Source: Debaryomyces hansenii CBS767
Lineage: Eukaryota > Ascomycota > Pichiomycetes > Serinales > Debaryomycetaceae
DNA length: 64,000 nucleotides
Direction of reading: 5' to 3'
Assembly: GCF_000006445.2 (NCBI RefSeq)
Contig: NC_006046.2
Coordinates: forward strand, 372,001 to 436,000
The translations under genes were made by a program, and so were the position numbers. Positions 17,580-28,716 of this stretch are shown here, in pieces. Position 1 is the first letter of the stretch. Every line of letters begins with the position of its first letter. The notes under the pieces are model-generated. The model was not told the DNA's origin. It did not search any database and worked only from the letters and a program-made list of their open reading frames with translations.

Positions 17580-20500
17580 ATGAATAGAGTCACGCTAGCA
17601 TTGACTAGTTTTCTTTGCTTTTTGGGATTTGCTTTAAGTGTGGTCCATGAGGATGGGTTCTGTGCAATGTATGATAATTGCGGTAAGAAGTCACTTTTTG
17701 GTAGTGAATTACCATGTGTGAATAATACGGAGGCAGTAAAGCCATCAAAGGGCTCTATTGAGATACTAAACCGAATATGTGGTGCCGATTTTCCTATGGA
17801 GAGAGTTTGCTGTTCTGAGAAGCAACTATTAAATTTAGAATCCAATTTAAAGAAAGTTGACCCATTAATAAGTTCATGCCCTGCTTGTCGGAAGAATTTC
17901 TACGATTTCTTTTGCAAGTTCACATGTTCTTCTAACCAGTCGACATTCATAGATATCACTAAGACTTCAGAGTCTATAGACCAGAAGAAGGAAATAGTAA
18001 CAGAATTGAGTCAATTCGTAGACTCGGATTATGCCTCAGAGTTCTTTAATTCTTGTAAAGAGGTAAAGTTCTCAGCAACTAATGGATACGCTATGGATTT
18101 GATTGGGGGAGGTGCCACGAATTATAAGGACTTTTTAAAGTTCTTAGGTGATGAAAAACCGCTTTTAGGAGGATCTCCGTTTCAAATTAATTACGAATAT
18201 GCTACAACTGAGAGACAACAAAATGATGGCATAATCTTAAGATCTGGCGATATGAAAAGCTGTGATGATAAAGATTACAAGTGCGCCTGTTCAGACTGCT
18301 CAAATTCGTGTCCAAAATTACCTGGCTTTAAAAGTTATGACAAAAAGTGTACGATAGGTGTGTTACCATGTTTTTCGTTCGCCATCATTATTCTTTGGGG
18401 TTGTTTAATCTTGATCTTAGGAGGATACCACATTTCTATTGTAAGATCAAAGAAAAATGATACTAGGCGTTGGAGTAATAGTTTAATAGATGATGATGAT
18501 GATGACGACGTAGGAAACACCTACCATTTCACAAGAAATAGCAATTCATCTAGTCTCGCTGTTCTAGAAGAATATCATATGAAACTAATTGGCTATATTC
18601 AAACTGGGTTTGAGTATATCGGTTATTATTGCGCCCTGTTACCGGGAATAACTATTGGGGTTTGCATAGTGGTGACGCTTTTCATGTCAAGTGGATTATT
18701 CTGGCTCAGTCTTGAGATAAATCCTATAAACTTATGGGTAAGTCCTGAAGAACCGGCGCTTAAGAATCTTCAGTTCTTTGAACAAGAATTTGGGGAATGG
18801 TTTAGAATTGAACAAATAATCATCAGTTCCAGCAATGAGAGTCAGCCTATTCTTAATTGGGAAAACATCCAATGGTGGTTTGAAAAAGAACAAGAATTAA
18901 GAAGCTTGACGATTGGTGATGATGAAAATTTTGGCTTAACTGACCTTTGCTTCAAGCCAATGGGTGATGATTGTGCCATTGAATCTTTTGCGCAATACTT
19001 TCAAGGAGACATAAAAAATCTTAAAGAAGACAACTGGAAACAACAACTCAAGAGTTGTACAGATTCACCGGTGAACTGTCTACCTACATTCCAACAGCCT
19101 TTAAAGAAAAATCTATTGTTTGACAAAGAAGATATTTTCGATTCTAAAGCTTTTGTAATCACATTGTTAATCAACAATAACCTGTCAAATATAGAATATA
19201 CCAGTAATGCTGTCGAGTATGAACATGCATTGAAAGAATGGATATTTGACTTAAGAAATGAAAACACGAATTTGAAAATAGATTTTAGTACTGAAGTGTC
19301 ATTAACAGAAGAATTGAATAAGTCTACAAATATGGATATCAGTATAATCATTGTCTCGTACCTTTTAATGTTTTTGTATGCTTCGCTAGCATTAGGTGGT
19401 AAGGTACCTACAAGTATGAAGTTGAAGGATTTAGTTCATACTAGATTTCAGCTAGGTTTAGGAGGTATCTTTATTATCTTATTATCAGTCACTTCATCGG
19501 CCGGTATCTTTTCAATGATAGGATTGAAATCGACTTTGATCATTGCTGAAGTTATACCATTCTTAATTTTGGCTGTTGGTATTGACAACATTTTTTTGAT
19601 TGTTCATGAATTACACCTTAACAATAAGCTACTTCCTGACGATTCAATTGAGTATAGGATATCTCAGACATTAAAAAACGTTGGTCCTTCATGTTTGATC
19701 AGTGCTATCTTGCAATTTGCAATGTTCTTGTTGGCTACAAGGGTTGAAATGCCGGCTGTCAAGAATTTTGCTTTTTATTCAGCGGGGGCAATAATGATGA
19801 ATTTTATTTTACAAATGACAGGATTTATTGCTTTATTAGCGTTAGACCAAAGAAGATTAGAGGACGATAGAATTGACTGTGTTCCATGTATACAAGTCGA
19901 CGAACCAATTAGTTTGAGTGATGACGATAGCGAGTATGAACAACCAGAAGAGGTTGAATACAATTTCTCGAAATTAATTGATACCTACTATGCTCCGTTT
20001 ATACTTTCTAGGACGAATAAGCCTAAAATTCTTACCTTCTTTCTACTTTGGTTAGGTATTTCACTAAGCCTTTTGCCCAATATTCAATTTGGATTAGACC
20101 AGAGGATTGCAATTCCATCAGACTCATATTTGATTGATTATTTCAATTCAGTGTACAAATATTTAAACGTTGGTCCTCCAATTTTCTTCGTCATGAAGAA
20201 CTTAGATGTCACAGAGAGAGAAAACCAACAGAAGTTGTGTGGAAAATTTTCGACGTGTAATGAGTTTTCGGTCTCAAATATATTAGAGCAGGAACTTAAA
20301 CGGAGTTCTAAATCTACTATTGCGGAGCCTGCTTCGAGCTGGCTAGACGATTTCTTAACATGGTTGAATCCAGATTTGGACCAATGTTGTAGGTTCAAAA
20401 AGAACTCGCCCTTCGATGACAAACAATTCTGTACACCCAGCACACCTGAAAGATTATGTGAAGCATGTTATACAGACCATGACCCACAATACAGTAACAC

Positions 20501-21374
20501 GATGGAAGGTTTCCCTACCGGTAAGGAATTTATGTTTTACTTCAATCAGTGGATCGAGGAACCGAGTGACCCCTGTCCATTAGGTGGCAAGGCACCGTAT
20601 TCCACTAGCATATCAGTAAACCGAAACAAAAGCAAAATTGATTCTAGTTATTTTAGAAGTAGTCATAGTCCATTACGTTCGCAGGCCGACTTTATCAATG
20701 CTCACAAGAACTCGCTCCGGATCGTCAGAGAGATTGAATCGTATGACAATGACCTTGATATGTTTGCGTTCTCCCCGTTCTACATATTCTTCGTCCAGTA
20801 TGAATCGATAGTCAAACTAACCCTCACATTATTGCTAATTGCTGCAATTATCATATGGTGCATAAGTGCGTTCCTCCTAGGCTCGGTATCTTCCGCTACT
20901 GTTCTTGTCGTCACTGTGTGCATCGTCCTCGTCAATATTGGAGGCGTGATGTCTCTCTGGTCCATCTCCCTAAATGCTGTTTCCCTCGTTAACTTGGTCA
21001 TCTGTGCCGGTTTGGCGGTGGAGTTTACTATCCATATTACTCGCGCTTTTACCATCACACCCCCCGATATCTACTCAATAAACCCTAGAGAAAACAAGGC
21101 GCACAAGGCCCTTACTACAGTCGGTGGTTCGGTGTTAGGTGGTATAACCCTAACCAAGTTTATTGGAATTTCAGTTCTCGCATTCACTAAATCGAAGATC
21201 TTCGAGGTCTACTACTTCAGAATGTGGCTAGCATTGGTCTTTATTGCCGCGATTCATGCTCTATGTTTGCTTCCCATACTCTTGAGTTACTTCGGTGGTT
21301 CCAAGCTCATTATTTCTTCGGATGATCTTGCTGGTAATGCTACCGTTCCAGAAACCGGTAATGAAGGGCTTTAA
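17580..21374 (+). CDS. NCR1: Niemann-Pick C1-related vacuolar membrane protein
   Basis: 1264 aa. A signal peptide (residues 1-20) precedes a Cys-rich N-terminal sterol-binding domain (CAMYDNCGKKSLFG, CCSEKQLL, CPACRKNFYDFFCKFTCS). A TM follows near 255-280, then a cytosolic loop with a run of Asp (DDDDDDDV). The sterol-sensing domain spans about 585-745 (DISIIIVSYLLMFLYASLALGG, GVDNIFLIVHEL in variant form AVGIDNIFLIVHELH). A final five-TM bundle includes CAGLAVEFTIHITRAF. Known role: moves sterol and sphingolipid in the vacuolar membrane. Length and order match yeast Ncr1 and human NPC1. Divergent from DCD1. Confidence 0.95.
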   Translation: MNRVTLALTSFLCFLGFALSVVHEDGFCAMYDNCGKKSLFGSELPCVNNTEAVKPSKGSIEILNRICGADFPMERVCCSEKQLLNLESNLKKVDPLISSCPACRKNFYDFFCKFTCSSNQSTFIDITKTSESIDQKKEIVTELSQFVDSDYASEFFNSCKEVKFSATNGYAMDLIGGGATNYKDFLKFLGDEKPLLGGSPFQINYEYATTERQQNDGIILRSGDMKSCDDKDYKCACSDCSNSCPKLPGFKSYDKKCTIGVLPCFSFAIIILWGCLILILGGYHISIVRSKKNDTRRWSNSLIDDDDDDDVGNTYHFTRNSNSSSLAVLEEYHMKLIGYIQTGFEYIGYYCALLPGITIGVCIVVTLFMSSGLFWLSLEINPINLWVSPEEPALKNLQFFEQEFGEWFRIEQIIISSSNESQPILNWENIQWWFEKEQELRSLTIGDDENFGLTDLCFKPMGDDCAIESFAQYFQGDIKNLKEDNWKQQLKSCTDSPVNCLPTFQQPLKKNLLFDKEDIFDSKAFVITLLINNNLSNIEYTSNAVEYEHALKEWIFDLRNENTNLKIDFSTEVSLTEELNKSTNMDISIIIVSYLLMFLYASLALGGKVPTSMKLKDLVHTRFQLGLGGIFIILLSVTSSAGIFSMIGLKSTLIIAEVIPFLILAVGIDNIFLIVHELHLNNKLLPDDSIEYRISQTLKNVGPSCLISAILQFAMFLLATRVEMPAVKNFAFYSAGAIMMNFILQMTGFIALLALDQRRLEDDRIDCVPCIQVDEPISLSDDDSEYEQPEEVEYNFSKLIDTYYAPFILSRTNKPKILTFFLLWLGISLSLLPNIQFGLDQRIAIPSDSYLIDYFNSVYKYLNVGPPIFFVMKNLDVTERENQQKLCGKFSTCNEFSVSNILEQELKRSSKSTIAEPASSWLDDFLTWLNPDLDQCCRFKKNSPFDDKQFCTPSTPERLCEACYTDHDPQYSNTMEGFPTGKEFMFYFNQWIEEPSDPCPLGGKAPYSTSISVNRNKSKIDSSYFRSSHSPLRSQADFINAHKNSLRIVREIESYDNDLDMFAFSPFYIFFVQYESIVKLTLTLLLIAAIIIWCISAFLLGSVSSATVLVVTVCIVLVNIGGVMSLWSISLNAVSLVNLVICAGLAVEFTIHITRAFTITPPDIYSINPRENKAHKALTTVGGSVLGGITLTKFIGISVLAFTKSKIFEVYYFRMWLALVFIAAIHALCLLPILLSYFGGSKLIISSDDLAGNATVPETGNEGL

Positions 21375-21521
21375 CCAGCATAAAAACTAATCCTGTATAT
21401 AAAGGACGTGACCAACAACAGAAAAATCAGAAATAGCAAGAACAGTATAGCATAGATAATATATCGTAGTAATCCTTGATAAGTTCAAAGAAAACAATAT
21501 ATACAATCAAGAACACTATAA

Positions 21522-23997
21522 ATGTCTACTGTATACACTTTTAAATGGTATGTTCGAGCAATTGGAGAATAATTGATGAAATGTGAAGATATCCTCGATG
21601 ATTAATCTGGAATCCTTGAACATGAAACTAACGTAAATTAGGCCAAAAGGACCGCAAGAAGTCGTTCTTACTGGTACTTTTGATAATTGGTCCAAGACTT
21701 TATTCTTGGTTAAGCAAGCAGATGGCTCGTTTGAATTAACGGTGCCATTGCCAACCCACGATGATGAGATTCTTTATAAATACGTTGTTGATGGTCAATG
21801 GAAGGTGTCTCCTACCGAAAAGGTTGTCAAGGATGAAAGCGGCATTGAAAACAATTATGTGGCTGCCAGTGACTTATTTGTATCGCATGATGCAGGCTCG
21901 AGAATTCCAGAAAGCGGTGGATTGTTTGTTGCTGGTAACCAATCCAAGAAGGGGGATTTAAATACCACTGTTTTGCCATCAACAGAAGGTAAACATGCAA
22001 CTGTAGCAGGCGAACCGGGTATCCAAATTCCTCAAGATAAGGATTCGTTAGCGGCTTTCACCAAGTTTGAGAATCCAAATGAAAAGGGTTTGAACACCGC
22101 TGCTGTGCCATCAACCGAAGGTCAACAGGCCTCAATTGCTGGGGAACCAGGTATCCAAGTTCCACAAGACAAGGACTCGTTAGACGCTTTCACTAAGTTT
22201 GAGAATACTGATAATAATGCGGCAAACGCTTCGGAGTTAAGTCCAGAAGAAAAGAAGAAACAAAAGAAGAAGGTCAAGAGAAGTCAATACAAGGCCAAGA
22301 AGAAGAAGAGGGCGGCTGAAGCTGCTGGTGCTTTTGGTGCAGGTGGTGCAACTGCTGGTGGCTTTTCTGATGCATCTAGAGGTGTTCCTGAAGGTGTCGA
22401 AGGTACTGACGGTACTGAAGGCAATGATATTACAACCACGGAGGGTGAAACTGAACCAGAAGCAACTCCGGAACCACAAACTCTTGACCCTCAAGCAAGA
22501 GATCTTCAGGATGAAACTAGGAAAGATAAGAATGAAGATGAAATCATTGCTGCCGCCGGTCTTGCTGGTGTAGGTGCTGCTGTAGGCGCTGCTGCAAACT
22601 CTGGTTACTCTCCTGTGGATAACAAGGAAGCTTCCAAGGTTTCATCAAGTAGCTCTAATTATGATGCAGGTGACAAAAATACCGGTGCTGTTGCACTCGG
22701 TGATGTACCTGCTGATAAATCCAATGCCGAAGTCCCATCTGGTTCTTCTGGCTTAGACTCCCAGCCATCAGAATCCAAAAATGAATTCTTACCTGTTATT
22801 GGAGGTGCTCCAGCTACTTCTCAAGGAACCAACGTTTCTGACTCACAAGCTGGTGATAAGGCGCCAACTAATGTTTCGGAGACTTCATCAGAACCTTCGA
22901 AGGACAACAAGCATGGTGTTCTCGGTGGTGCTGCTCTTGGTGGTGCCGCTCTTGGTGGCGGTGCCCTCGCTGGTGGTGCTGCTGTATCACATTTTGCAGG
23001 CGATGCAAAGTCTGATTTGCCTGAATATGCTGGTGATGCTTCGCACTTTGCTGACGAGAAGAAGTCATCTTTTGCACCTGGTCAATTTTCAAACAAGGAA
23101 TCCGAGTTACCTAACTATGGTGGTTCTGATTCTAGATTCGTAGATGATAAGAAACAAGGTGGTGCTGCACTTGGTGGTCCTGCTGTTGCTGGTGCTTCTT
23201 CGCATGACCACGCTGCAGCTCCTCAAACTGATTCTAAACTTGCCAACGAACCTTATGAATCTCAACCTGCAGAAACATCTAAAGCTGAGAAATACGGTGC
23301 TCCAGCTATTGGAGGCGCTGCACTTGCGGGAACTGGTTATGCTGCTACGTCATCTGGCGCCGAAAAGGACTACGCCCCTCAGGCTGTATCCGATGATGTC
23401 CCAGTTCATGAACAAAATGTCTCATCAACTTTGGATCCAAAAGCCAAGGAAACCGTTCCATCGAATAAGGAAACCGTCCCACTTAGTAAGGAAACTGCTC
23501 CATTGAATAAGGAAACTCAACCAACTGCAGGTGGAATAATTAATGATGCCAATGCCGAAAAGGAAGTCGATGCCTCTCCTGTTACTGGAAGAGAAGGAGC
23601 TCCACCTTTGACACAATTTGCTTCCGCTGATGAAATTGTTATTGCTCAAGGTGCTGGTAACAGGACCAATGTCGAAGCTGAACTTCGTGCCAGAGAACAA
23701 GGTGATGTGATAGTTGAAGAAATTCAACCCACCGAGTCTGAAAAGCAAAGATTAACTGAAGAAGCTCATTTATTTGATACCTCTAATGAAAAATCTACCT
23801 CAGGCGTGAAAGCTAACAATTCCTCTAATGTTGCTCCTGCTACTGGTACTGCTGGTACTGCTGGTACTGCTGGTACTTCATCAAAGAAGCCTACACCAGC
23901 CAAGAAGGACGCAAAGAAAGAGGTAAAGAAGGATGCAAAGAAGGACGAAAAGAAAAAGAAGGGATTTTTCTCCAAGTTAAAGAATGTTTTCAAATAA
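21522..23997 (+). CDS. Crp1/Mdg1-type protein with AMPK1-CBM domain, spliced
   Basis: Two exons: 21522-21547 (ATG to the first two bases of a Trp codon) and 21642-23997, joining to MSTVYTFKWPKGPQEVVLTG and giving 793 aa. The intron has GTATGT, ACTAAC and TAG. The first 90 residues are the AMPK1 carbohydrate-binding-like domain (WPKGP, TGTFDNWSKT), as in S. cerevisiae Crp1 (cruciform DNA binding) and Mdg1 (pheromone signalling). Two near-identical blocks of about 45 aa follow (PSTEG..AGEPGIQ.PQDKDSL.AFTKFEN). A Lys-rich patch (KKKQKKKVKRSQYKAKKKK), long Gly/Ala and Ser-rich tracts and a Lys-rich C-terminus complete it. Without the first exon the frame lacks an ATG start. Confidence 0.85.
21548..21641 (+). 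other. Spliceosomal intron of the CRP1/MDG1-type gene
   Basis: 94 bp. Donor GTATGT 21548-21553, branch point ACTAAC 21627-21632, acceptor TAG 21639-21641, only 9 nt from the branch site. Splicing restores the conserved FKWPKGP domain start. Confidence 0.9.
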
Positions 23998-24398
23998 ACC
24001 TTTTTCTAAATTTATGTTCATTATTTTGATTTTATGTTTTCTAGTCGACAGATGGTTCCAGTGAGCCATTCTATATTGTTTTATTTTTCTATTATTGTGC
24101 TATTAATATCCTCCCCCTCTAATTTGTTTGTTTATGTATTATTACAATTTTATAGCTATCATTAAACTGTTATTGATATGGGTTGTTCCTATTCTAATTT
24201 ATAATATAATTGTATGTATTCCTTTCCTACTGTGCTATTCGTAATATCCTAATAACTCATGTATTATTTTATAACTAATAATATTGACCTACTTATTAAA
24301 CTATATTTTGATCCATTACTAAGAATTTTTATGCAAACCTATAATACAAAACACACTATTCACCTACTCGAAGTGAATCTCTAATCTTATTCTTCAAC
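23998..24398. other. Convergent intergenic region
   Basis: AT-rich 3' regions of the CRP1-type gene and RPC10; no further feature recognised. Confidence 0.5.
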
Positions 24399-24620
24399 TT
24401 AACGTGCTTCAAACTGAACCATTCTTCTAGTTCTAGCCTTGTAGATGACTCTGTGACCACATTCCTTACATCTAATAGCATCACTTTTTCCTAATGAGAA
24501 TGAAGTGGCACATTGGGCACAGTTGTACTTAACTCCCAACGATTTATTGGTAACTTGTCCGTGAGCTGCGTGTGATATAGATGCTGGTGCAGTGAATCCT
24601 TCTCTCTGTGGTGATGACAT
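24399..24620 (-). CDS. RPC10: RNA polymerase I/II/III shared subunit Rpb12 (ABC10-alpha)
   Basis: 73 aa, the expected length. The C-terminal half has two zinc-binding pairs, CAQC and CKEC, then [19 protein letters not shown], the highly conserved Rpb12 end. Known role: small zinc subunit common to all three nuclear RNA polymerases. The N-terminal 30 residues are variable in the family. It shares a 176-bp promoter with the divergent mitochondrial gene; that promoter contains TCACGTGA. Confidence 0.95.
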   Translation of the reverse strand: MSSPQREGFTAPASISHAAHGQVTNKSLGVKYNCAQCATSFSLGKSDAIRCKECGHRVIYKARTRRMVQFEAR

Positions 24621-24716
24621 GTTAATATATTATTTCGATTTATTCTAGGATAGAATAGTAATATAGTTGTTAATCTCCATCTCTTTGAAAAATGGGTCTG
24701 AAAAAAAAAAAAACGT

Positions 24717-24724
24717 TCACGTGA
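24717..24724. promoter_or_regulatory. TCACGTGA E-box (Cbf1-type)
   Basis: A palindromic Cbf1 consensus between RPC10 and the AEP3-like gene, preceded by a run of 12 or more A. Centromere-binding-factor sites of this form are common in yeast promoters. Confidence 0.55.
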
Positions 24725-24796
24725 GCTCCACTAGTTAAATTCTTCAGCCTAAATAAAAGACGTTTAGCCATATTGGTATTAAAGTAGTATGAATCC

Positions 24797-26686
24797 ATGA
24801 ACTTTATAAAGGATGCAATAACCAGGGTTGGCCGTTCTGCTCGTCAATTGGAATCATTCACCAGTTCACAAAAGGGTAATGTGCTTTTACCCACGTCGAA
24901 AGAAGACTCAACACCAAGAGTAATACACAAGCCTAATAGAAATTTAACCAATGCAGATCTTCATAAATTCAGACCATTAGTGAAAGGATATCAGCGGAAA
25001 GTATATCAGGACTTTTTGGAGCCGTTGGGGATTTCAAATCTAAAAGTATTCAATAATGATCTCCCTAAGTATAATTCGGACTTGGCCAAAATTGTATGGG
25101 TACGAAAAACCAACCAAGATACGGTGAACGTTTTCAATAACTTCTTGGAAGATAGAATAATATTCAACCAAATGATGGATTTGCTAATCGATATAACACC
25201 CGAATATTTAAAATCGGACGAGGTAAATAATGATCAAACGATTACGAGAATACTAAAACAGCAAGATCACCAAGACCGTATGAACAAGTTTTCCGATATA
25301 ACCCCAAGATACCACTTCCATGAAATACCACCGATGCCACTATTAGATGCAGAGAGTTTTCAAAAATATATCTACTTTCTTACGCACCTGAAGATCTTAT
25401 ACAAGAATTCACTGTCACTACAAAATGGCCTTGTATCGGACATATTGTTACATACGCATAAAATAACCAACACAAAGTACCAACCATTCCGCTCAGTATA
25501 CACCTACAATGACTTGATCAAGTTTTTTGGATATGATAAGAATCAGAGTTCGTTTGCAAGAGAACTATTACTCGTGATGAATAAAGACGGTCACAAACCC
25601 AACATCGATACAATCAACAATTTGTTGAAGCTATGCCAAACACACTCCAAAATTCGATCCATTTCTAACACATACCAAATTATAATAAAATATTTGAAGC
25701 TCAGTAAGTCATTGAATATCGAAATTAATTTGACGACCTGGAGCAGGATTTATGACCTGATCAACAATATTTTTTTAAAAGAATTATTCATAAATAAAAT
25801 AATCAGCATTAATTTGCCTATTCTGAAGAATTTAAGCATTAGGATTCTTGATGACTACATGGAAACCACAAAGGACACAAACGAACTTATAACATTCATA
25901 GAAAACGATTTGCAGGTGGAATGGCGCCAGGATTCGAAGTTCCTCAATAAAATCATATATCATAAAGCAATCAATGCGACGCAAGATCAGCTACATGAGT
26001 TATGGTCATTTGTGAGCGCTTGTGAAATTGACAGCTTTTCCATTAAATACTTGTTCGAAGGCATTATCAAGAATAAGCAAATATCTAATAAAGACCTTTT
26101 ACTTGTATCCCTTTATTCCAACATTAATGATAATCTCTACGATAATCCTGATATTTATAAATTTATAATACTGGGAGTATGTGAAAATAAAGACAACTAT
26201 TCTTATAATAAAATTGCATTCATTCTCCGCGGATTGATCCACGACGCTACTCACTACTTAGGATTACCACAGGAGGTCACTAAATACGAGACAAATAAAT
26301 CAGTTTCGGAAAACTTCAAGATCCTCAAGAGACTAGTTGGATTCAAGCTAACCAAATTCGAAGGTAAATTAGCTTATTATAACCGAAAGGGATCTCCTCT
26401 CCTCTCATTACTGGCCCTGTTGTCTATGGAGGAAAGAAACCTTTGGATAGGTCTCAAGGCTCATATCAAGCAAAAGAACAATCCAATGGACCCCAAGGAA
26501 ATCATAGATCATCTACAATTGGAGCCATGTACAGTATTGGTTCCCCAAGACCAAATTATCAAATACGAGCAGTACCAAAACCGCAAAACCGCAAATGCCA
26601 GAAACAGAGATCGCTTGTATAAACTTCAACAGGGAATAGACAACTACACCGTTCAACAAATGACCGAAAGAGGTATCATCGTGTGA
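24797..26686 (+). CDS. Mitochondrial helical-repeat protein, possibly Aep3
   Basis: 629 aa. The N-terminus (MNFIKDAITRVGRSARQLESF) is amphipathic, basic and without acidic clusters, as expected of a mitochondrial presequence. The body is alpha-helical with weak PPR-like spacing (TYNDLIKFFGYDKNQSSFARELLLVMNKDGHKPNIDTINNLLKLC). The length fits S. cerevisiae Aep3 (606 aa), which stabilises the mitochondrial ATP6/8 mRNA at the inner membrane, but I recognise the family only loosely. It uses CTG more often than its neighbours. A minimal upstream ORF overlaps the start codon (see findings). Confidence 0.5.
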   Translation: MNFIKDAITRVGRSARQLESFTSSQKGNVLLPTSKEDSTPRVIHKPNRNLTNADLHKFRPLVKGYQRKVYQDFLEPLGISNLKVFNNDLPKYNSDLAKIVWVRKTNQDTVNVFNNFLEDRIIFNQMMDLLIDITPEYLKSDEVNNDQTITRILKQQDHQDRMNKFSDITPRYHFHEIPPMPLLDAESFQKYIYFLTHLKILYKNSLSLQNGLVSDILLHTHKITNTKYQPFRSVYTYNDLIKFFGYDKNQSSFARELLLVMNKDGHKPNIDTINNLLKLCQTHSKIRSISNTYQIIIKYLKLSKSLNIEINLTTWSRIYDLINNIFLKELFINKIISINLPILKNLSIRILDDYMETTKDTNELITFIENDLQVEWRQDSKFLNKIIYHKAINATQDQLHELWSFVSACEIDSFSIKYLFEGIIKNKQISNKDLLLVSLYSNINDNLYDNPDIYKFIILGVCENKDNYSYNKIAFILRGLIHDATHYLGLPQEVTKYETNKSVSENFKILKRLVGFKLTKFEGKLAYYNRKGSPLLSLLALLSMEERNLWIGLKAHIKQKNNPMDPKEIIDHLQLEPCTVLVPQDQIIKYEQYQNRKTANARNRDRLYKLQQGIDNYTVQQMTERGIIV

Positions 26687-28027
26687 TTTGCTTCTTCGCT
26701 TGAATTCCATACACACTCCTCACCCACCATGGAATCGATATTTCACCTTTTAATGCCTTCGGTCGCATATTCCATTGAATCGGACATATTTAAGCATGTA
26801 TAAAATTAAGTAATAAATACCCAATGTGCATTGTACAGGAACCCCTTCCATCCCCTTGCCATGTAAGCAATCACAAATCAAACGGGATAAGCACCTCCTT
26901 ATCCCTTACGCTAAGTAAATAGACTACATAGAGTACGCATAGATTTTGGAATGCTCCCTTTTCTGGGACAAGTATGTCGAACATCTTTCAGTAATCTGGT
27001 GTACCATCTACTATTTTAACCTCTTGCTCATCGTGTCAGTTGGTAGAGCAATAGCACCACATGCCCTATTGAAAGAATATTTTCGGTGATTTTCTATTGT
27101 ATCGAATGATACCACTAATTCAGCCTCATGCATTGTTCCAGGTGCGCAGCTCGGGCTTTATGCACTAAAGAATCCTGGATCCCACATTTACAGGTTTAAA
27201 CTTACTAAATATGCATTGTTATAGGGTAAACTTATAACCTTAGTTGCCGATTAAATTTGAATATGTTCCTAATTCGTCCCCTCTAAACCTCCAAGTACAT
27301 GTTTTGCATACTTTGGCAGAGAGTATTACCTTAAATGTATGTATTCGCTTCTAAATATTTTAAGGAAACGTTTACGATGATAGCAAAAGCCAAACATTAC
27401 ATTGACCTCTGATTCACCGGCAGTGCCTAAAAGTATAATTTTGGTGATCTTTTTATATATGTCTAGCAGGCTAATCTCAGTCACATTTTACGTGAATAGA
27501 GCATGAAGAAGCTCCTTTAAAGCTTACACTAGCATAGTTATGTTCCATGTTCATTCCACTGTTGCAATATGTGTGGAAACATGCAGTAGTTTCAACTGAA
27601 TCGACGAGGACAGTTAGCAAGATTGCTGATAACATTACCTAATTCGGCAATTTCTATTTTAAACTAGGGCGAACCAAAACAAATCCGGACAATAGACATA
27701 ATAGATTTTGTACATATCAACGTTACTTTTTAAGTTAATAACCTGTAGGATCGGACCCGTATACAGTCGGTTTAGTATACTAAACGATAATTTTCGAATA
27801 TTTCAGCATCTCGAATTATCCTTAATTTGCAATATATAGGTAAGATAACCTACAAATTCCGTTGTAGAGTTTTTCAGTCACCAGTACGGTGTTTTTATAG
27901 TTGAGTGGTAATATAAAGTTAGCTTAATATATTTTGATCGATACCGGAAGCTGAATAGGCAGATATTTCCTTGAGATAAAATAGAAGCTTTAACTGGTGG
28001 ATATCTTATAAGAAAAATAGTTGAAGG
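26687..28027. other. Gene-poor region upstream of the WSC gene
   Basis: 1.34 kb without a supportable gene. It contains a tRNA-like relic (27022-27116) and a perfect 16-bp palindrome (27770-27785). A long promoter is plausible for a wall-stress sensor gene. Confidence 0.5.
27770..27785. promoter_or_regulatory. Perfect 16-bp palindrome
   Basis: GTTTAGTATACTAAAC equals its own reverse complement, 243 bp upstream of the WSC start. It has the form of a site for a symmetric dimer; the factor is unknown. Confidence 0.45.
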
Positions 28028-28661
28028 ATGATAGCAAATAGATTGATTTTGATACTAGGATTGATTCAGGTGGTGTGTGGGTTGACATTGGACTCGTGTT
28101 CCAGTCAGAATATAGGAAGTGGAAAGACATCGTCGCAGTATATGTCCAACGGTGAATGTAAAGATACTTGTATGTCAGATGGATATGCCGTGGCTATTTT
28201 ACAGGGATACGATTGCTGGTGTTCCAACTACCTCCCTGGGGATACTTCCTCGATGTCCAATTGTGACGAGGATTGTCCTGGGTTTCCTTCCGAAAAATGT
28301 GCTGGTCTGGGATACTATGGGTACCTTATAGTAGGGGACCCAAGTGGTACACAAGGGAGCTCGGGTCCAAGTTCTACATCTGAGAGTACTAGTTCCACTG
28401 AGACTACTTCTAGCTCAACGTCTAGAACATCTTCCTCGACATCGACCTCGAGAACTCCCACCACAACTTCATCGTCATCGACGTCATCTACAAGAACTTC
28501 GTCTTCATCCTCATTGATCGAGCCTACTACATCGTCATCTTCATCAACCTGGGATGATGAACCTGTAACTTCCTCATATTCGTCGTCTTCGTCGTCTTTA
28601 TCTTCGGCTTCATCGAGTTGGTCTTCGTCATCAGCACCACCATCATCATCATCATCAGCAC

Positions 28662-28716
<55 letters not shown>

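Noticed and set aside
22237..23748. Several long frames overlapping the CRP1-type gene
   Set aside because: Low-complexity repetitive coding sequence opens other frames; only the spliced frame has the conserved domain.
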